Positions 62,422-64,000 of a stretch of DNA of 64,000 nucleotides are shown in pieces. The stretch spans positions 620,001-684,000 of the forward strand of contig NAJO01000015.1 in assembly GCA_002077065.1 (NCBI GenBank), in the 5' to 3' direction. The stretch is from Cryoendolithus antarcticus. Lineage: Eukaryota > Ascomycota > Dothideomycetes > Cladosporiales > Cladosporiaceae. A program made the position numbers and the translations under genes. The notes below the pieces were generated by a model. That model did not search any database, had not been told where the DNA came from, and worked only from the letters and a program-made list of their open reading frames with translations. Positions within the stretch are counted from its first letter, which is position 1, and each line of letters starts with the position of its first letter.

Positions 62422-63724
62422 TGTCGACGATCCTGCTGAGGCTACACATCTGATCAGTCGAGTGCGATCTCGTCTGGTATGTATACTGATCACCCCAACT
62501 TCAAAGTGTCGGCGGTTCGGCGCCCTCGCTGCGTCATGCCCGAACAGACATGTTCCCCTCGCTGTAGTCGGTGCGTCACTGGTATTCACACCGCAGTCGA
62601 GGAATCAGCGACCAGCCAATGTGCACTTCGACAGGCGTCATAAGCGTCTGAATAAGCTCGAGGCCCGCGGCCGGTGATCTACGAGTGCCAATTGATCCGC
62701 CGTCGATGTGGGAATAGGTACCTGACGCTAGGACACGACCGTAAGCGCCGCAGCCGCGTGGACCATAGCCACATGGCCGAACAGCGCTAGAGTGGACGAA
62801 GTCATGCAGTAGCGAGGGCAGGCTCAGCACACGATCTGAGTGGCAGCCGCAGCGCTGTTCAGAAAAGTACTCTGCAGGCGTAGAAAGGTGGAGGCTCATG
62901 CGCGGGAGTGAGATGACCGATCAGCCTAGCTCGCCGATGACATGCCAACTCATCGCGAGATCATGATGCTGATCTTTGCAAGTAGAACCGATATCCGAAG
63001 ACGATTTCTCGGGTTCAAGTCTGAGTCCCAGGCGTTCAACCCGTGTGCGCCGTGAGGGTACTACAGACAGTCCATGCCACCAGATCATGCCGATGCAAGT
63101 ATCATCGTGGCTCGGGATGCGAAAGAGACTGCAGAGATGTGGTCGGTCAACATTGCATAAGCACACCATGTTAGCGCTGCAGCCACGACTTGCTTCACGA
63201 CCAAATCCCAGCGACCCGGCAAGACAGCCGCGTCGCCGCAGGCTCGTGAAGCAGAGACTGACTCGGCGTGGCTTAGCATTGCACAAAACAGATCATTGCT
63301 GACGAAAATGTGGCATTGGGAAGTGATGAGATGATGTTGGTGGCTTTCTGGAGGCTGAGAGGTGACGTTCAGATTCGAGTCTTGGCGGGATCCTGAGCGG
63401 ACCTTACGCCGCTCAAGCCGCTCGAGCCGCCGTATGCAGGTACCACGTGCTGACAGCATGGCCAACAACGCCGGTGAGAGCGAGAATAGTGGAAGGGCTG
63501 ATGACATTGAGTCACGTAGGGCGCAGCTGCAGAACGCGGCTGGGAGAGCGTTACCTGCTTGTGGTGCAGTATTCCCAGACAGTCAAACCCTTGGACGAGT
63601 TACCTGCCAACGAGCGATCACGATCAAAGAACTTCGATCACTATGAGGGGGGTATCTATCGTCTATATCGTTCATATTCAGTCGTCTAGTGATCTAGTCG
63701 GAGATCATGCTGAGGTCCCCATGA
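62422..63724. other. Intergenic region, no gene seen
   Basis: 1.3 kb. Several overlapping short frames, none convincing. A stretch near 63016-63034 resembles a tRNA B-box but no cloverleaf can be drawn. It probably holds the promoter of the 165-residue gene and the 3' flank of the edge gene. Confidence 0.4.
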
Positions 63725-64000
63725 CTATTGCCAGCTTGGACTCTTTCCCCATCTACGGCACACGTTAGCCCAGGTGTTCAGTCCACATGTGGCAGGCAGA
63801 TGCAGACTTACAATCCACCAGACCCATAATCTCGTATGTCCAAATCTACATTTTGCATATCCTGCCACCGCAGATCCAGCCCGTTGAACCCGTTCGATCC
63901 GTTCATCCCATTCTCCATGAACGGCAACGCATCGGTGCCATCCGGTACAATACCGTTGCTGTACCCACTCGCCATGCTACTATACGCCGAAGACTGACCA
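63725..64000 (-). CDS. C-terminal end of an unknown protein (runs off right edge)
   Basis: A minus-strand frame enters from the window edge (QSSAYSSMASGYSNG..., then NGMNGSNGFNGLDLRWQDMQ, NVDLDIRDYGSGGL) and meets a good donor (gtaagt) at 63811. A 59-nt intron (63753-63811, ctaac branch, gccgtag acceptor) leads to a short last exon, WGKSPSWQ, stop at 63725. Without the splice the frame would stop one codon on (TAA at the donor). The Asn/Gly/Ser/Asp composition resembles the C-terminal tails of fungal transcription factors, but no domain is in view. Moderate confidence that it is a gene end. Confidence 0.5.

Noticed and set aside
63005..63080. tRNA-like B-box (gggttcaagtct)
   Set aside because: No matching A-box, acceptor stem or anticodon arm at proper spacing.
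1..64000. Transposons, RIP-degraded repeats, CRISPR arrays, viral insertions
   Set aside because: No transposase, integrase or reverse transcriptase motifs, no long inverted or direct repeats, no AT-rich C-to-T decayed blocks, no regularly spaced repeats were seen.

Overview
This window is a gene-dense stretch of a filamentous ascomycete nuclear genome. The evidence is protein-coding genes with short introns (mostly 50-65 nt, GT..AG, ctaac/ctgac-like branch points), a Zn(II)2Cys6 regulator, a HET-domain protein, exomer Chs5, an NDR kinase of the Dbf2 type, glyoxylate-cycle and peroxisomal genes, and unlinked housekeeping genes on both strands. Gene content and style suggest Pezizomycotina, perhaps Dothideomycetes (inference only). 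I found no transposon, rRNA or tRNA gene, CRISPR array or RIP-like AT-rich block.

Layout. 1-13 kb: the N-terminal part of an unknown disordered protein runs off the left edge. It is followed by a secreted CBM21-GH15 glucoamylase, a transcription-factor-like protein, the divergent leucine-catabolism pair mccB/ivdA, a 64-residue hydrophobic protein and a 145-residue unknown. 13-23 kb: membrane-anchored GH16 protein, a tiny MGCFLS-type lipoprotein, peroxisomal malate synthase, a FAT1-like fatty acid transporter/acyl-CoA synthetase, a PLAC8 protein with an internal TAG, and a mitochondrial rhodanese. 23-40 kb: PMS1 mismatch repair endonuclease, HSL-type hydrolase, C1-THF synthase head-to-head with eIF3i, Dbf2-like kinase, NAC-beta (with an apparent one-nucleotide exon), the second MGCFLS paralogue and a TPP-dependent decarboxylase/lyase. 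40-64 kb: HET-domain protein, SERINC, MCH1-like MFS carrier, HET-C2-type glycolipid transfer protein, Chs5, a Zn cluster regulator, mitochondrial release factor 1, a ferric reductase, glucokinase, a GNAT acetyltransferase, MIC19, a 165-residue unknown, and the C-terminal end of an unknown gene at the right edge.

How genes work together. mccB and ivdA catalyse steps of leucine breakdown and share one 339-bp promoter. Malate synthase and the FAT1-like protein both belong to growth on fatty acids or acetate. All three promoters contain the hexamer CCTCGG/CCGAGG, known as the FarA/FarB site of Aspergillus. Many other genes are head-to-head pairs: C1-THF synthase/eIF3i, SERINC/MCH1, GLTP/Chs5, the Zn cluster regulator/MRF1, and GNAT/MIC19.

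The most unusual observations are these. (1) The NAC-beta reading frame is conserved only if a single-nucleotide exon lies between two adjacent introns. (2) Two 62-63 residue MGC-lipoprotein paralogues lie 22 kb apart and share promoter elements. (3) The PLAC8 gene has an in-frame TAG just before a splice donor, with a long intact frame beyond it. Splice structures were derived by hand from sequence and family conservation; no transcript data were available.
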